Shown here piece by piece: positions 9,265 to 17,005 of a DNA stretch of 64,000 nucleotides. This DNA comes from Methylomonas sp. 11b (lineage in GTDB: Bacteria > Pseudomonadota > Gammaproteobacteria > Methylococcales > Methylomonadaceae), in NCBI RefSeq assembly GCF_000515215.1, contig NZ_KI911557.1:62001-126000 (forward strand). Direction: 5' to 3'. How positions within the stretch are numbered: position 1 is the stretch's first letter; each line of letters begins with the position of its first letter. Under the pieces are notes generated by a model. It worked only from the letters and a program-made list of their open reading frames with translations. It was not told the origin of the DNA and did no database searches. The position numbers were made by a program, and so were the translations under genes.

Positions 9265-9467
9265 GGTCTTGTTTCTCCTTGACCTACATCCTGCTTGCCT
9301 TGTCCAGTATATTTCGAACGAATGTATTCGATCAAATCCAAATCAATGAACACCCAGCATTTACCAATCTTAGCGCCTGGTATTTCTCCAGACTTGGCTT
9401 TTTGCTGCAATGTAACTGGATGAATCTTAAGAAAATCGGCAGCTTTATGCAGGTCTAAAGTATTCAT
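9153..9467 (-). CDS. Small HTH (excisionase/AlpA-like) protein
   Basis: I choose the ATG at 9467 (MNTLDLHKAADFL), preceded by AGGG at a suitable distance, over a longer open frame starting at 9656. The first 55 residues form a MerR/excisionase-type winged helix: LHKAADFLKIHPVTLQQKAKSGEIPGAKIGK, then a tryptophan-containing wing and a basic helix. A charged tail follows. Position and fold suit a recombination directionality factor or int regulator, and the overlap with int supports a shared role. It could instead be a simple transcription regulator. Confidence 0.7.
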   Translation of the reverse strand: MNTLDLHKAADFLKIHPVTLQQKAKSGEIPGAKIGKCWVFIDLDLIEYIRSKYTGQGKQDVGQGETRPCSLKEKDQNIGITSLRLTEKQYSDLLEPKTKLKLKK

Positions 9468-9679
9468 GTTTATCCCTGGGTTAGTATTTTCGATTATGCG
9501 AATGTGTATGCCGACAACCATGAAAATCAGGTCGTACGCTGTCCACAACCCTAGCATCAGATTGCGTTCATATCGGTTTGAAATAACTGAACGATGGCAA
9601 ATACAGAATTGCTTTTGAAATATACTTGCCATGGGCCGGTAGCTTAAAGTGTGCATGCAATATGCTTATGGCGAGTCAA

Positions 9680-10153
9680 TTAAGCTTTTATAAGCTGTTT
9701 ACAGACGCCACACCGCTCAATATGATTCATGCGCGCGCGCAACAAATTCCAGCAATTACAAACAGGACATCGCGTCAGCTCAATCGTATTGGCTTTAAGC
9801 TCTTCAACAATCACACCGGTTTCGGAAAAACCTAGTTGGCTGATCGGGTGTATTTTTTTGAACGCATCAAAAGCATTGATGACTTTGTAAATTTCCACCT
9901 GTTCAACAACTAACTCAGCATGCCTATAACAAACTGCAAAGGCTGTCGCCTCCTTGTATTGCTTGTTAGTTCGCGTGAGCGCGTGGATCGATTGCTTGTT
10001 ATCACCGGATCGCGCAGAAATCCCATGATATTCACGATAAGCTTTTCGCAGCCATTTGATTGAAAGGGTTGTTTCTCCATGAATCGTGGAAATACGGGCT
10101 TTGCGCTTGATGAGTTCAAGGGCCAGTGTATGTTGCTTATAGTTAACTAACAT
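9680..10153 (-). CDS. FlhC-like transcription activator (second pair)
   Basis: A 157-residue protein starting at ATG 10153 with AGGGGA upstream. It follows the FlhC plan: helical N-terminus (LALELIKRKARISTIHGE, LSIKWLRKAYREYHGIS), a middle helical region, and a C-terminal zinc site with two CxxC pairs, CPVC about 20 residues before CGVC. FlhC with FlhD forms a heteromeric activator; SXT/R391-type ICEs use relatives (SetC/SetD) to switch on transfer. It lies 10 bp downstream of the STAS-like/FlhD fusion gene, which should supply its FlhD partner. Divergence from the 10772-11398 copy is high. Confidence 0.65.
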   Translation of the reverse strand: MLVNYKQHTLALELIKRKARISTIHGETTLSIKWLRKAYREYHGISARSGDNKQSIHALTRTNKQYKEATAFAVCYRHAELVVEQVEIYKVINAFDAFKKIHPISQLGFSETGVIVEELKANTIELTRCPVCNCWNLLRARMNHIERCGVCKQLIKA

Positions 10154-10163
10154 CACGTCCCCT

Positions 10164-10751
10164 TTACCCTGCAGTGAGAGCCAGGATCAAATCCACTCGA
10201 TCATAGCGGCGCTGTCCAAATCCCTGAATAAATTGGGAAGTAAAGCGTGGTGCAAAGCATAAACAACCTGATCGAGCTAGGTACTGCATCTCGTCCATGG
10301 ACAAATTCGCCATTGCCAATCTCAACTTTTCATCGGTAACCCCCATGATCAACAGCGCTTGTAGGGCATTCTCTCGGGCGAGTGCACGCACCTTTACCAG
10401 CCAAGCCAAATTCAGATCGTAGAGTTCTTGATCAACCACGTCCTGTTGCCGGCTCATCAATCGCTCAATAAATTCATCCACATGGGTCAAATCATCTTGC
10501 ATGATGGCTTCAACAGCAGGAGTCATATTGACCACCCGCAAATTGCTTTTTAGGAAGTCAGCCCCGAATTCGTTTAGTAGTGTGAAGATAGCTTCCTGAA
10601 AAAATCCTGTGGCGATGGATTCGACCGCTTCAAAATCCAGCGTCAGGCATTCGTTGCGTAAAAAACATTCTCGCGCCCTTTGCACCAACTGCTTGCCATG
10701 GCAGGCTTGGGGTGTTTTCAGTTTGGTGAGGTGTTTGATTACGACATACAT
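10164..10751 (-). CDS. STAS-like (DUF4325) domain fused to FlhD-like domain
   Basis: Start is the ATG at 10751, which has a strong AGGAGA site; an open frame upstream to 10826 overlaps the preceding gene and is unlikely to be translated. Residues about 25-95 resemble the STAS-like DUF4325 fold (LTLDFEAVESIATGFFQEAI, LRVVNMTPAVEAIM). Residues about 110-180 resemble FlhD: DLNLAWLVKVRALARENALQALLIMGVTDEKL, then LSMDEMQYLARS. It is followed by an FlhC-like gene, so the pair probably forms an FlhDC-type activator with an extra regulatory domain. I know of no standard FlhD carrying this domain. Confidence 0.6.
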   Translation of the reverse strand: MYVVIKHLTKLKTPQACHGKQLVQRARECFLRNECLTLDFEAVESIATGFFQEAIFTLLNEFGADFLKSNLRVVNMTPAVEAIMQDDLTHVDEFIERLMSRQQDVVDQELYDLNLAWLVKVRALARENALQALLIMGVTDEKLRLAMANLSMDEMQYLARSGCLCFAPRFTSQFIQGFGQRRYDRVDLILALTAG

Positions 10752-10771
10752 AACAGTCTCCTTGTCGGTGG

Positions 10772-11398
10772 TTAAGATGTCGATAACCGTGAATCTGAGG
10801 CTAAGGTGCGTTCCCAGCCAAGACAAGACGCCTTGTGGCGGCGTATGTTTTTTTCAGCCCAAACCTCACATATTGGGCAGCGTTGATAAAATTTCGGCAA
10901 TGTATTCAGCACGATATGGCGGGATTGACAGATTCCACACAGCACAAGTCGACTTTCACGGCTATTAACCTGCTGAATAAGATGCCAGGCACGGTTGATG
11001 CCTAAGAAATTACCTTGATCACTGCTGACGTCTAATCTATTGTCATTAAAAACACGCCCAACAGTCTCACCGTACAATCCATAGGCCGTCATGAATCGGG
11101 TGGCGTGGACAGGTTTCTGCGTTACGAGTTGAGAGAAGTCGGAATACATACCCAGGAAAATCGAAGCATGTAGTGCATTCATCGATGATCGTGCAATCCA
11201 ATACGAATCGTAAGGCAACATGCCAGACTTAGAGGGGCAGTGATGGACTTCCTTGTAAAGGCGGATCGCCACTTTGCGACCAATGCCACACAGATGCTGA
11301 ACAACTGGCGGCCTAGCGCCTAATAGAATGAGTTTGTTGGCCATGGAAAGGGTTTCCAAAAATTCAGGCAACGCAGTTTCGCTGGGTAACCGGTACAT
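10772..11398 (-). CDS. FlhC-like transcription activator (SetC-type)
   Basis: A 208-residue protein whose ATG at 11398 directly abuts the TAA of the FlhD-like gene. It matches the FlhC layout closely: AIRLYKEVHHCPSKSGMLPYD corresponds to the FlhC LYKELRGSPPPKGMLPFS region, and MNALHASIFLGMY to its VHASMF helix. The C-terminal zinc site is CGIC about 20 residues before CPIC, then a basic tail. With the FlhD-like protein it should form the master activator of the element, by analogy with SetCD of SXT/R391 and AcaCD of IncC plasmids. It is the more typical of the two FlhC-like proteins here. Confidence 0.8.
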   Translation of the reverse strand: MYRLPSETALPEFLETLSMANKLILLGARPPVVQHLCGIGRKVAIRLYKEVHHCPSKSGMLPYDSYWIARSSMNALHASIFLGMYSDFSQLVTQKPVHATRFMTAYGLYGETVGRVFNDNRLDVSSDQGNFLGINRAWHLIQQVNSRESRLVLCGICQSRHIVLNTLPKFYQRCPICEVWAEKNIRRHKASCLGWERTLASDSRLSTS

Positions 11399-11680
11399 TT
11401 AGGCATCCTCCCCGTTGTTATGAGTGGGCAATAACAATGCGCTATGTAAGGACGGCGCTATATGTTGTGGCGTCTTTAGGGGTAATAAGCGAATCATTGC
11501 CCGACTGTTACTCGCCAATTCCCGAATCTTTTCCAGTGTCAGTGTTTCCATGATACTGAGTTGTTTCTGATTCAAACCAAAACGCCAAGCGGCTTCCAGC
11601 GCATTGCTGCGGACAGCCTCGCGGGCCAGCATCAGATATTCAAAATTGAGTTGGGATAAATCCTCTTCCAGTGTCGACAT
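11399..11680 (-). CDS. FlhD-like transcription activator subunit (SetD-type)
   Basis: Start is placed at the ATG 11680 (MSTLEEDLSQLNF), with AGAG upstream. The 93-residue product resembles FlhD, a small all-helical dimer: LSQLNFEYLMLAREAVRSN aligns with the FlhD DINLSYLLLAQRLI helix, EAAWRFGLNQKQ with its MFRLGI turn, and LTLEKIRELASNSRAMIRL with the C-terminal helix. It is first in the operon and abuts the FlhC-like gene without spacing. A 26-bp palindrome lies about 170 bp upstream and is a candidate operator. Confidence 0.75.
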   Translation of the reverse strand: MSTLEEDLSQLNFEYLMLAREAVRSNALEAAWRFGLNQKQLSIMETLTLEKIRELASNSRAMIRLLPLKTPQHIAPSLHSALLLPTHNNGEDA

Positions 11681-11847
11681 TAGCGTTATCTCTACGTTAA
11701 GTGTTTGCTTTAGGCGATATGCTAGGGGGATCAATTGGAAAAATCTCACACGGAAAGTGGTCTGTTTTGGGGTACCTTCCTCGCAAGACTTTGCGGGGCG
11801 TTGGCTGGACGACGGGGAAAAACGGGATAAAACGCAAGTTGTTAGTG

Positions 11848-11873
11848 ATATTTGTGAAACATTTCACAAATAT
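11848..11873. promoter_or_regulatory. 26-bp perfect palindrome upstream of the FlhDC-like operon
   Basis: ATATTTGTGAAA and TTTCACAAATAT form a perfect 12-bp inverted repeat around CA. It sits between the 3' end of radC and the first FlhD-like gene, in the only sizeable gap ahead of that operon. The size and symmetry fit a dimeric repressor operator. Confidence 0.6.
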
Positions 11874-12002
11874 TGTCTCATGATGGAGCAATGCGCCACC
11901 GTCTCAAGGACGGGGCGCTGTTATCAGATTTTTAGATAGCCTATTGGGTAGAGATCCACGTTCTGTGTCGTGTAGATCAGCCTTGATTGCCTAAGAGCAA
12001 GC

Positions 12003-12476
12003 TCACAACAATCCATGTTCAGCGAATGAATACACGGTTTCGCCGACGATGAAGTGATCAAGTACGCGAACGTCAATCAAGGCCAAGGCTTCTTTAAGTT
12101 TTGCTGTAATCACGCGATCGGCCTGACTGGGATCACTAATGCCCGACGGGTGGTTATGCGCCATGATCAGAGCCGAGGAATTATAGTGCAGCGCGGCTTT
12201 GACCACTTCGCGCGGATACACGCTAGCGCCATCAATCGTACCCCGGAATAATTCATCGCAAGCGATGACCCGATGTTGATTGTCCAAGAACAGACACAGA
12301 AATACTTCGTGCTCATACGGCGCCAATTTCAATTTAATACAGTCCTTCGCCTTGTCCGGACTGGTCAAGGCTTCGCCTCGACTGAACGTGCGGTTGTAGA
12401 TCTGTATGGCCTCCAAGATGACATCCTGTTCATCGGCCATACGGTAACGATTATTGGTTCCTCGAATGTATAACAT
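12003..12476 (-). CDS. radC: RadC-family JAB/MPN-domain protein
   Basis: A 157-residue short RadC of the kind carried by mobile elements (no HhH N-terminus). The JAMM metal site is complete: E in the first strand ([15 protein letters not shown]), then [19 protein letters not shown] containing the two histidines and the aspartate. RadC proteins were once assigned to repair, but their biochemical role is unsettled. In SXT-like elements radC lies in this region too. The leader at 12477-12546 is structured, and the anti-loop strand there can alternatively pair with the gene's own GGAGAAAG Shine-Dalgarno. Confidence 0.9.
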   Translation of the reverse strand: MLYIRGTNNRYRMADEQDVILEAIQIYNRTFSRGEALTSPDKAKDCIKLKLAPYEHEVFLCLFLDNQHRVIACDELFRGTIDGASVYPREVVKAALHYNSSALIMAHNHPSGISDPSQADRVITAKLKEALALIDVRVLDHFIVGETVYSFAEHGLL

Positions 12477-12546
12477 GGGCTTTCTCCGGTAATCTTAAAA
12501 TGTGGAGAAAGCCGTCCCCTTCCGGGGTGGACTTTCTCCGGAAGGG
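12477..12546 (-). promoter_or_regulatory. Structured leader of radC
   Basis: On the minus strand: CCC-tt-CCGG-loop-CCGG-aa-GGG. The loop contains GGAGAAAG, and the strand CTTTCTCC at 12504-12511 downstream is complementary to it. The same CTTTCTCC is also complementary to the radC Shine-Dalgarno GGAGAAAG (12480-12487). ATTTTAAG follows the second strand. Confidence 0.65.
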
Positions 12547-12677
12547 TTGTCAAAAATGTGCAAAGCGTTGTCAGCGATGCCCGCAAACGTTGGCCGTCCG
12601 CTGAAGCATCCTTCGCTAATAAAACTTAAGTTGACGCCTCTCTTGCGTCAGGTGTTTGGGAATTGGTTTCCTCGAAT

Positions 12678-12745
12678 AAAAAAGCCCCGAGGACACGACA
12701 CAGTCCAACCCCGACGGGGAGAACGGATCATCTCCCCGAGGCGGG
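12678..12745 (-). terminator. Orphan copy of the leader hairpin ending in a T-run
   Basis: Minus strand: outer CCC (12743-12745) with GGG (12710-12712), inner GGGGAGA with TCTCCCC, then a downstream CGGGGC that can pair with CCCCG and is followed by six Ts (12678-12683). No open frame follows it; the next gene on this strand is radC about 200 bp on. It therefore looks like a terminator or attenuator after the methyltransferase gene. Confidence 0.6.
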
Positions 12746-12794
12746 TAATACTGGCTAGGCCAGTGGTTAAATTAAAGACCTGTATAACACCGTA

Positions 12795-14558
12795 TTACGA
12801 TGCCAAAGCCAGGACTGTATCCGATGGTAGAGCCTCGGCCCATTCCAGCAAGCTGGATGGTTCGTTTTCCAATACCGCATCGGGATCAATGCCTCGGCTG
12901 GCAAGTACCGTGCTCATCGCCTGGGTTAACAGACGATGGCCTTTTTCCCGTTCCGACTCGCCGCCGTGCTTGATCGCCCAAAAGGGATCGAAATGGACAT
13001 GCCGGCTACTGCGTGGACACTGCTTGTTCACTTCGGTGTGAAACGCCCGATCTAAGGTCTCTGCCTGTTCGAACTGCTGCCAGAAACCTTGTCCGGCTTG
13101 GCTTTCCACCGGTGGCAACCAGCGGCGCTGGCGGCCAACCCAACGATTCATCCGGTCGATCAAGGTTTTGCTCTTCGGAAAAAAGTGAATGGTGCCAACG
13201 CCCGGATAATAGCGAACGTCAAAATAACTGCCGCCGATCCGCTTGCCGACCCGAAGCGCGTGAAAATGCTGCCGAAACACCGACACCAAACTCACGTCCG
13301 CTTCGGTCTTACCATCGAGCAAGGCAAACACCTTGTCGAAATCCGCTAGCAGACGTTCTGACTCCCAGTTCAGGCTATTGTGGTACGACTCAACTTTGTG
13401 CCCTGGTAGAACGAATCGAGTGGTTTTGATCCGCATGCCCAAGGTGCGATGTTTGTCATTGCTTTTCCAGCCCATGTAAAACACCGCATTTTCACTGTAA
13501 TAGCGGGTGATCAGATCAAACACATCGCACACCATGCTCAATTGAATTTCACCTTGCTGATCGATGATGCCTTGCAAAAAGCCGTAGATATTCGGCACGG
13601 TAAATTCCAAGGACTTCACCGCTTCAAAATCCGACTCCAAGCGTTTCTGCGCCGTCGATGACAAGCGTGAAGTCACTTGCGTAGAGCGTAAAATGCTGGC
13701 CCATGCCCGATTCTTCAGATCGTGATAGCGTTTGAACAGCGTTCGCTTCACCGCATCCGAAGACGACTCGTCTTCACTGCTGATGCCGCCACCGTTCAAT
13801 TCACCAAGGGTTTTACCCAGCATGGTCCGATAACGGCTGGCACGCGCTTCACTGACCACGGCCCGTCGCGCGGCTTCGACCGCGGCATTGAACATCAACA
13901 CCGCGTTATCGATGAAGGCATTCGGCAAGGCCAACTCATGGGGCAATTGAAACTCGCCCGCCACATCGTCGGCCTCCCGGCGATCCTGGCGCAAATCGTC
14001 CAGAATACTGCCGAGGATGTCCTGTTCGAACGTCGAAGTTTTTTTCAACCAGACCAGGGCCACATCGACCGGCGTTTTGCGTTCGGCTTCCTCGCCGGCG
14101 AACATTTCTTGCAGAAACTCGACCTCGCCATGCTGCTCAATTAAACGCAATAACAGCTGGCGTTCTTTCGAAAACGGATTGCGCAAGGTTTCGGCATTGA
14201 GAATGGCGACGATTTCACCGTCAAACAATATCTCCCAAGCCTTCAACACATGTTTGGCGCCTTCGGCAAACGGGGGATTCATGATGATGTGAGAATAGAC
14301 ACTGCCGCTTTGAAACTGCAGAAAATCCATCCCCACCACCGCATAACCTTCATCGCGCAGAACCGCGTGCTTGCGTATATCGATTTCAATGCAATCGATC
14401 GGCAAACGTTTACCGTACTGGTAGGGTCCTGGACGTAGCAAATGTCCTTCGCCTGCTGAAGGCTCCAATACCCGAGCGAATTGCTGGTTCTTGAACATCG
14501 CCCAAGCTTTACGACTCAGTGCTTCTGGTGTGGGGTAATATTGATAAGGGTCTGTCAT
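12795..14558 (-). CDS. DNA methyltransferase-like protein with DUF4942
   Basis: A 587-residue protein with an N-terminal class I SAM-dependent methyltransferase domain: VLEPSAGEGHLL (motif I) near residue 32, IEIDIRKHA (acidic loop) and the catalytic HIIMNPPFAEGAKH motif near residue 92. NPPF indicates an N6-adenine or N4-cytosine amino-methyltransferase. The C-terminal half (about 330-460) resembles DUF4942 (DVFDLITRYYSENAVFYMGWK). No restriction partner is adjacent, so it is probably a solitary or anti-restriction methylase of the element. It has its own structured leader, and a terminator separates it from the upstream gene. Confidence 0.75.
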   Translation of the reverse strand: MTDPYQYYPTPEALSRKAWAMFKNQQFARVLEPSAGEGHLLRPGPYQYGKRLPIDCIEIDIRKHAVLRDEGYAVVGMDFLQFQSGSVYSHIIMNPPFAEGAKHVLKAWEILFDGEIVAILNAETLRNPFSKERQLLLRLIEQHGEVEFLQEMFAGEEAERKTPVDVALVWLKKTSTFEQDILGSILDDLRQDRREADDVAGEFQLPHELALPNAFIDNAVLMFNAAVEAARRAVVSEARASRYRTMLGKTLGELNGGGISSEDESSSDAVKRTLFKRYHDLKNRAWASILRSTQVTSRLSSTAQKRLESDFEAVKSLEFTVPNIYGFLQGIIDQQGEIQLSMVCDVFDLITRYYSENAVFYMGWKSNDKHRTLGMRIKTTRFVLPGHKVESYHNSLNWESERLLADFDKVFALLDGKTEADVSLVSVFRQHFHALRVGKRIGGSYFDVRYYPGVGTIHFFPKSKTLIDRMNRWVGRQRRWLPPVESQAGQGFWQQFEQAETLDRAFHTEVNKQCPRSSRHVHFDPFWAIKHGGESEREKGHRLLTQAMSTVLASRGIDPDAVLENEPSSLLEWAEALPSDTVLALAS

Positions 14559-14624
14559 GGTCTTCTCCGATAAGACCCCTGGCGACCGATGTATCCCTGG
14601 CGGGATAGAATCATCCCGCAGGGG
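14559..14624 (-). promoter_or_regulatory. Structured leader of the methyltransferase gene
   Basis: Minus strand: CCCC (14621-14624), inner CGGGAT with ATCCCG (14613-14618 and 14601-14606), then GGG (14595-14597). The 5' CCCCTG can also pair with a second CAGGGG nearer the start codon. It begins only 8 bp after a Rho-independent terminator. Confidence 0.6.
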
Positions 14625-14631
14625 TAGTGTG

Positions 14632-14652
14632 AAAAAACTCGGCTTAACCGAG
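14632..14652 (-). terminator. Rho-independent terminator
   Basis: On the minus strand CTCGG-TTAAG-CCGAG is followed directly by six Ts. It ends the transcript of the 14674-15171 gene and lies immediately before the methyltransferase leader. Confidence 0.8.
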
Positions 14653-14673
14653 TGTCAAAATCAAAACGGTGCG

Positions 14674-15171
14674 TCAGATCAACGCGAACCGCTTGCCTTC
14701 AATGAAGTCCTGATACTGCCGGGCTTCGGTTTTTACTTTGAACCGGGCATGCACGCTCCCGTCGATCCAGATTTCCCACGGCAAGCGGTTAAGCTCACCT
14801 CTAACCAATTCCACCTCGCCAACCCGAAAATCATCGTGTTGGTAAAGCACTTGGCGAGGACTATCAATGCGAACGATGCACTGATCCAGTAATGCTGGAC
14901 CACCGATCTCGCCGGGTTCGATCAGCAATGGGACTTTGATGGATCCCATAGAGCGGCCGATCCAGCCGATGACATCGTGTTCATCGTGCCAGGACTGCCC
15001 GGTTTGGATATCGCCGTAATACAGCCGAATTTTGCGTCGGCTATGGCGAAGCTGTTCCAACAACTCAACCACCGGCTCCGGTGTATCGGCGTGGTAACAG
15101 GTGCCGGATGGCAAACGCTGATAGTGGATGCAATGACCCGTGCTAAAGGTGTGTTCAAAGATTTGATTCAT
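14674..15171 (-). CDS. Hypothetical element protein
   Basis: The ATG at 15171 (MNQIFEHTF) has AGGAC upstream and follows a structured leader, so I prefer it to a frame start at 15249. The 165-residue product is soluble, with alternating strands: HYQRLPSGTCYHADTPEPVVELLEQLRHSRRKIRLYYGD-type beta-helix-beta segment at residues 12-50, then GQSWHDEHDVIGWIGRS. Hypotheticals with this GDxxTGxxWxEE-like loop occur in conjugative elements, but I do not recognise a named family. A terminator follows 21 bp after the stop. Confidence 0.6.
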   Translation of the reverse strand: MNQIFEHTFSTGHCIHYQRLPSGTCYHADTPEPVVELLEQLRHSRRKIRLYYGDIQTGQSWHDEHDVIGWIGRSMGSIKVPLLIEPGEIGGPALLDQCIVRIDSPRQVLYQHDDFRVGEVELVRGELNRLPWEIWIDGSVHARFKVKTEARQYQDFIEGKRFALI

Positions 15172-15239
15172 GATGTTGTCCTCAATGAAATACGGAAACA
15201 TCACGATTCCCCAGCGGGAATAGGATATTCCCGTGTGGG
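15172..15239 (-). promoter_or_regulatory. Structured leader of the 14674-15171 gene
   Basis: Minus strand: CCC (15237-15239), inner CGGGAAT with ATTCCCG (15227-15233 and 15215-15221), then GGGG (15209-15212). Pairing of the loop with a downstream strand is weak in this copy. AGGAC and ATG follow. Confidence 0.55.
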
Positions 15240-15323
15240 TGGATAACACTGAGCGCCGATCCAGTGACTTGGCTAACTCAGGCTTTTACAAAGTGTGCGC
15301 ATAAAAATTTCATCGCGCAGTTT

Positions 15324-15608
15324 TCAGGATTGGATTTCCAGCGCAGGTTTTCCTAAGACTTCCGGCATGGCATTGGCTAAGGACGGTCCATCGTACGGCA
15401 ACTCGGTTTCCGCCGAGTCACCCGCGATCAATCCGCTTTCATAAGGCTCGATTTCCTTGTTGCAGTCCGGACAGCGATCGTTACAGCCGCAATCCCAAAC
15501 ATCCTCCCATTCGGTCTGGCAGTAAGGGCAGCGGTACTGATTCAGATAGCGAACCGCGCTGTTTTCGGCAGGGGTTGTGCCACTGCTGGATAGGTTGATT
15601 GTTTTCAT
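15324..15608 (-). CDS. Small zinc-ribbon protein
   Basis: The second ATG (15608, MKTINLSSS) sits 8 bases from GGAGG, whereas the ATG at 15614 is too close, so I start there. The 94-residue product has a zinc-binding centre: CPYC, about 15 residues, then CGC..CPDC (residues about 27-52), preceded by a polar segment and followed by an acidic tail. It could contact nucleic acid or protein. No family name is justified. It is divergent from the plus-strand gene at 15773. Confidence 0.7.
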   Translation of the reverse strand: MKTINLSSSGTTPAENSAVRYLNQYRCPYCQTEWEDVWDCGCNDRCPDCNKEIEPYESGLIAGDSAETELPYDGPSLANAMPEVLGKPALEIQS

Positions 15609-15666
15609 GGTCATGTCCTCCTAAAAATGCAGGAACGACCACCCGGCAGGATGGTGTTCCTGCAGG
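15609..15666 (-). promoter_or_regulatory. Structured leader of the zinc-ribbon gene
   Basis: Two exclusive folds are visible on the minus strand. One is the local hairpin CC-CAGGA..TCCTG-GG. The other pairs TGCAGGAACACCA with TGGTCGTTCCTGCA (one bulged base) over about 13 bp, followed by TTTTT, which is terminator-like. GGAGG and ATG come next. Confidence 0.7.
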
Positions 15667-15772
15667 TAAAAAACGCTGCTCAAAGCCGAAAATAGGCTCG
15701 CACAGCGGGGTTGAATTCACACAAAAATCGGTATATGGTGGCTAAAACTCATTAAAAAGCAGAGAAATAACC

Positions 15773-16150
15773 ATGTTTGACGATATTTTGCGCATTTTTG
15801 ATTTCCTCAGTCCTAAGCGGACGGAGGAGCCGTATCCAAGGCGAAAACCGATGGCGATTCCGGTCGATGAACCATTGAAAGTCGTTCGACATTGCCAACA
15901 AATTTTCCAAAAATTGGATGTTTTAGAAGCCGACGTGCTCAAGCGGGTTGATAATCCAGAGCAAGCTTGGCCGTTTCTAAACAAGATTCGACAAATTCGC
16001 CGGGAAACCCAGAACGATTTGTTATCGCTATTGCCCGAAGGCAGCTGGGTATTAGCCGATGAATCGAATCAACACGCGATCCCAGTTCGCCATATCAATA
16101 CGGCAACCGGAACCACGTTGCGGGTATTCAATGGCGGGCTTGCTGATTAA
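15773..16150 (+). CDS. Hypothetical protein
   Basis: One of the few plus-strand genes in this stretch: 125 residues, starting at an ATG 8 bases after AGAGA. The N-terminus is hydrophobic and short (FDDILRIFDFLS). A helical domain follows, residues about 35-85 (VRHCQQIFQKLDVLEADVLKRV and KIRQIRRETQNDLLSLLPEG), then a strand-rich C-terminus. It lacks the structured leader of the minus-strand genes and is divergent from the zinc-ribbon gene. Its 3' end overlaps the convergent gene at 16128 by 23 bp. I do not recognise a family. Confidence 0.6.
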   Translation: MFDDILRIFDFLSPKRTEEPYPRRKPMAIPVDEPLKVVRHCQQIFQKLDVLEADVLKRVDNPEQAWPFLNKIRQIRRETQNDLLSLLPEGSWVLADESNQHAIPVRHINTATGTTLRVFNGGLAD

Positions 16151-16664
16151 TCGTTAACGCGTTGGCGTTACCTTTCAGCGCTTCCCGCAATTGAAATACT
16201 TGTTGAGCAGTTTTAGCGGACTTATCGTCCACAATGGCTGGCCCGATCGCTTTTTTTGTACGCCGACGCGGTTTAGGCTTGATTTCGACCGCAACAGTCA
16301 TCGGTTTGATTTTCAATAGCTCCCGCTCTAGTTTGGCGATTTCAATATCCGCCTCGTAGAGTTTGATTGTTTTCTGTTTGGCTCGATATTGAATTTCCAA
16401 TCGCTCCAACTCGCGATTTGTTTCACGATTACGACTCTGAATTTCCTGACGCACCGAATCCGATATCGCCAGCCAATCCATGTCATCGCGACTACGTGGC
16501 ATGATGACCGGTAGCCGATGTCGTGCTTGGCGCTTGCTTTGATAACTGCGCAACATTTGAGCCGCATTTTTCAACGCACCAAGCAGTTGCAACGCCGTTG
16601 CCCAAATCACCCGCAAGGCGAGGATGAACATCGCCAAAATAATGATCCCGATAATAAAGTTCAT
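16128..16664 (-). CDS. Membrane-anchored coiled-coil hypothetical protein
   Basis: A 178-residue protein with one N-terminal membrane helix (IIGIIILAMFILALRVIWA, residues 4-22), then a basic region, a coiled coil around residues 70-120 (QSRNRETNRELERLEIQYRA.. YEADIEIAKLERELLKI) and a Lys/Arg-rich segment near 130-140. It could tether a complex to the inner membrane. The start has GGAG upstream and a structured leader. A structured-RNA-like module lies 115 bp further upstream on this strand. No family is recognised. Confidence 0.65.
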   Translation of the reverse strand: MNFIIGIIILAMFILALRVIWATALQLLGALKNAAQMLRSYQSKRQARHRLPVIMPRSRDDMDWLAISDSVRQEIQSRNRETNRELERLEIQYRAKQKTIKLYEADIEIAKLERELLKIKPMTVAVEIKPKPRRRTKKAIGPAIVDDKSAKTAQQVFQLREALKGNANALTINQQARH

Positions 16665-16741
16665 TGAAGTTCTCCTTTAAAAATTTAAGAAAACACTTCG
16701 AATGAACAGCACCCGGCCGGGCGATGGTCGCCCGAAGTGGG
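16665..16741 (-). promoter_or_regulatory. Structured leader of the 16128-16664 gene
   Basis: Minus strand: CCC (16739-16741), inner CGGGCG with CGCCCG, outer GGG. An alternative strand CACTTCG pairs with downstream CGAAGTG, which is followed by TTTTCTT. GGAG and ATG follow. Confidence 0.65.
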
Positions 16742-16778
16742 TTTTGATTTGCAGTGGGTAGATCCACTGCGATTTACA

Positions 16779-16883
16779 TCGGGCTTAACGCACCCGACAC
16801 GATCACGGTTTAACGTGCTCGCCGCCTAAAGACGGAACGCCGACCAAAGTCGGATTCAGCATTCATCAAAGAACGCATGAAAT
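16779..16883. ncRNA. Structured-RNA-like module, copy 1
   Basis: First of three related noncoding modules. In plus-strand orientation: TCGGG-cttaacgca-CCCGA; a CACG/CGTG hairpin; CCG..CGG; CCGAC-caaa-GTCGG (16840-16853); a final imperfect hairpin. Stem bases differ from copies 2 and 3 in a compensated way. It lies between the VWA gene stop and the leader of the 16128-16664 gene. The functional strand is not certain; minus is likelier because downstream genes are on it. Confidence 0.55.
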
Positions 16884-17005
16884 GTCTGTTTGTCAAATGG
16901 GCTCCTGGAAGTAAGTGCATTCGACAAACTGCGGATTCAATCAGCTACCCGTAGCCACAATCCAAGGCTTTAGCCAAGGATTGGACTACGAATAATTGAC
17001 TGGGC

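Noticed and set aside
9680..11680. Chromosomal flagellar flhDC genes
   Set aside because: They sit inside the element beside radC and the integrase, are duplicated and diverged, and no flagellar genes are near.
16751..16770. GCAGTGG..CCACTGC hairpin as a separate terminator
   Set aside because: The 7-bp stem has no T-run and lies between the RNA-like module and a gene leader, so it is better seen as part of that leader region.
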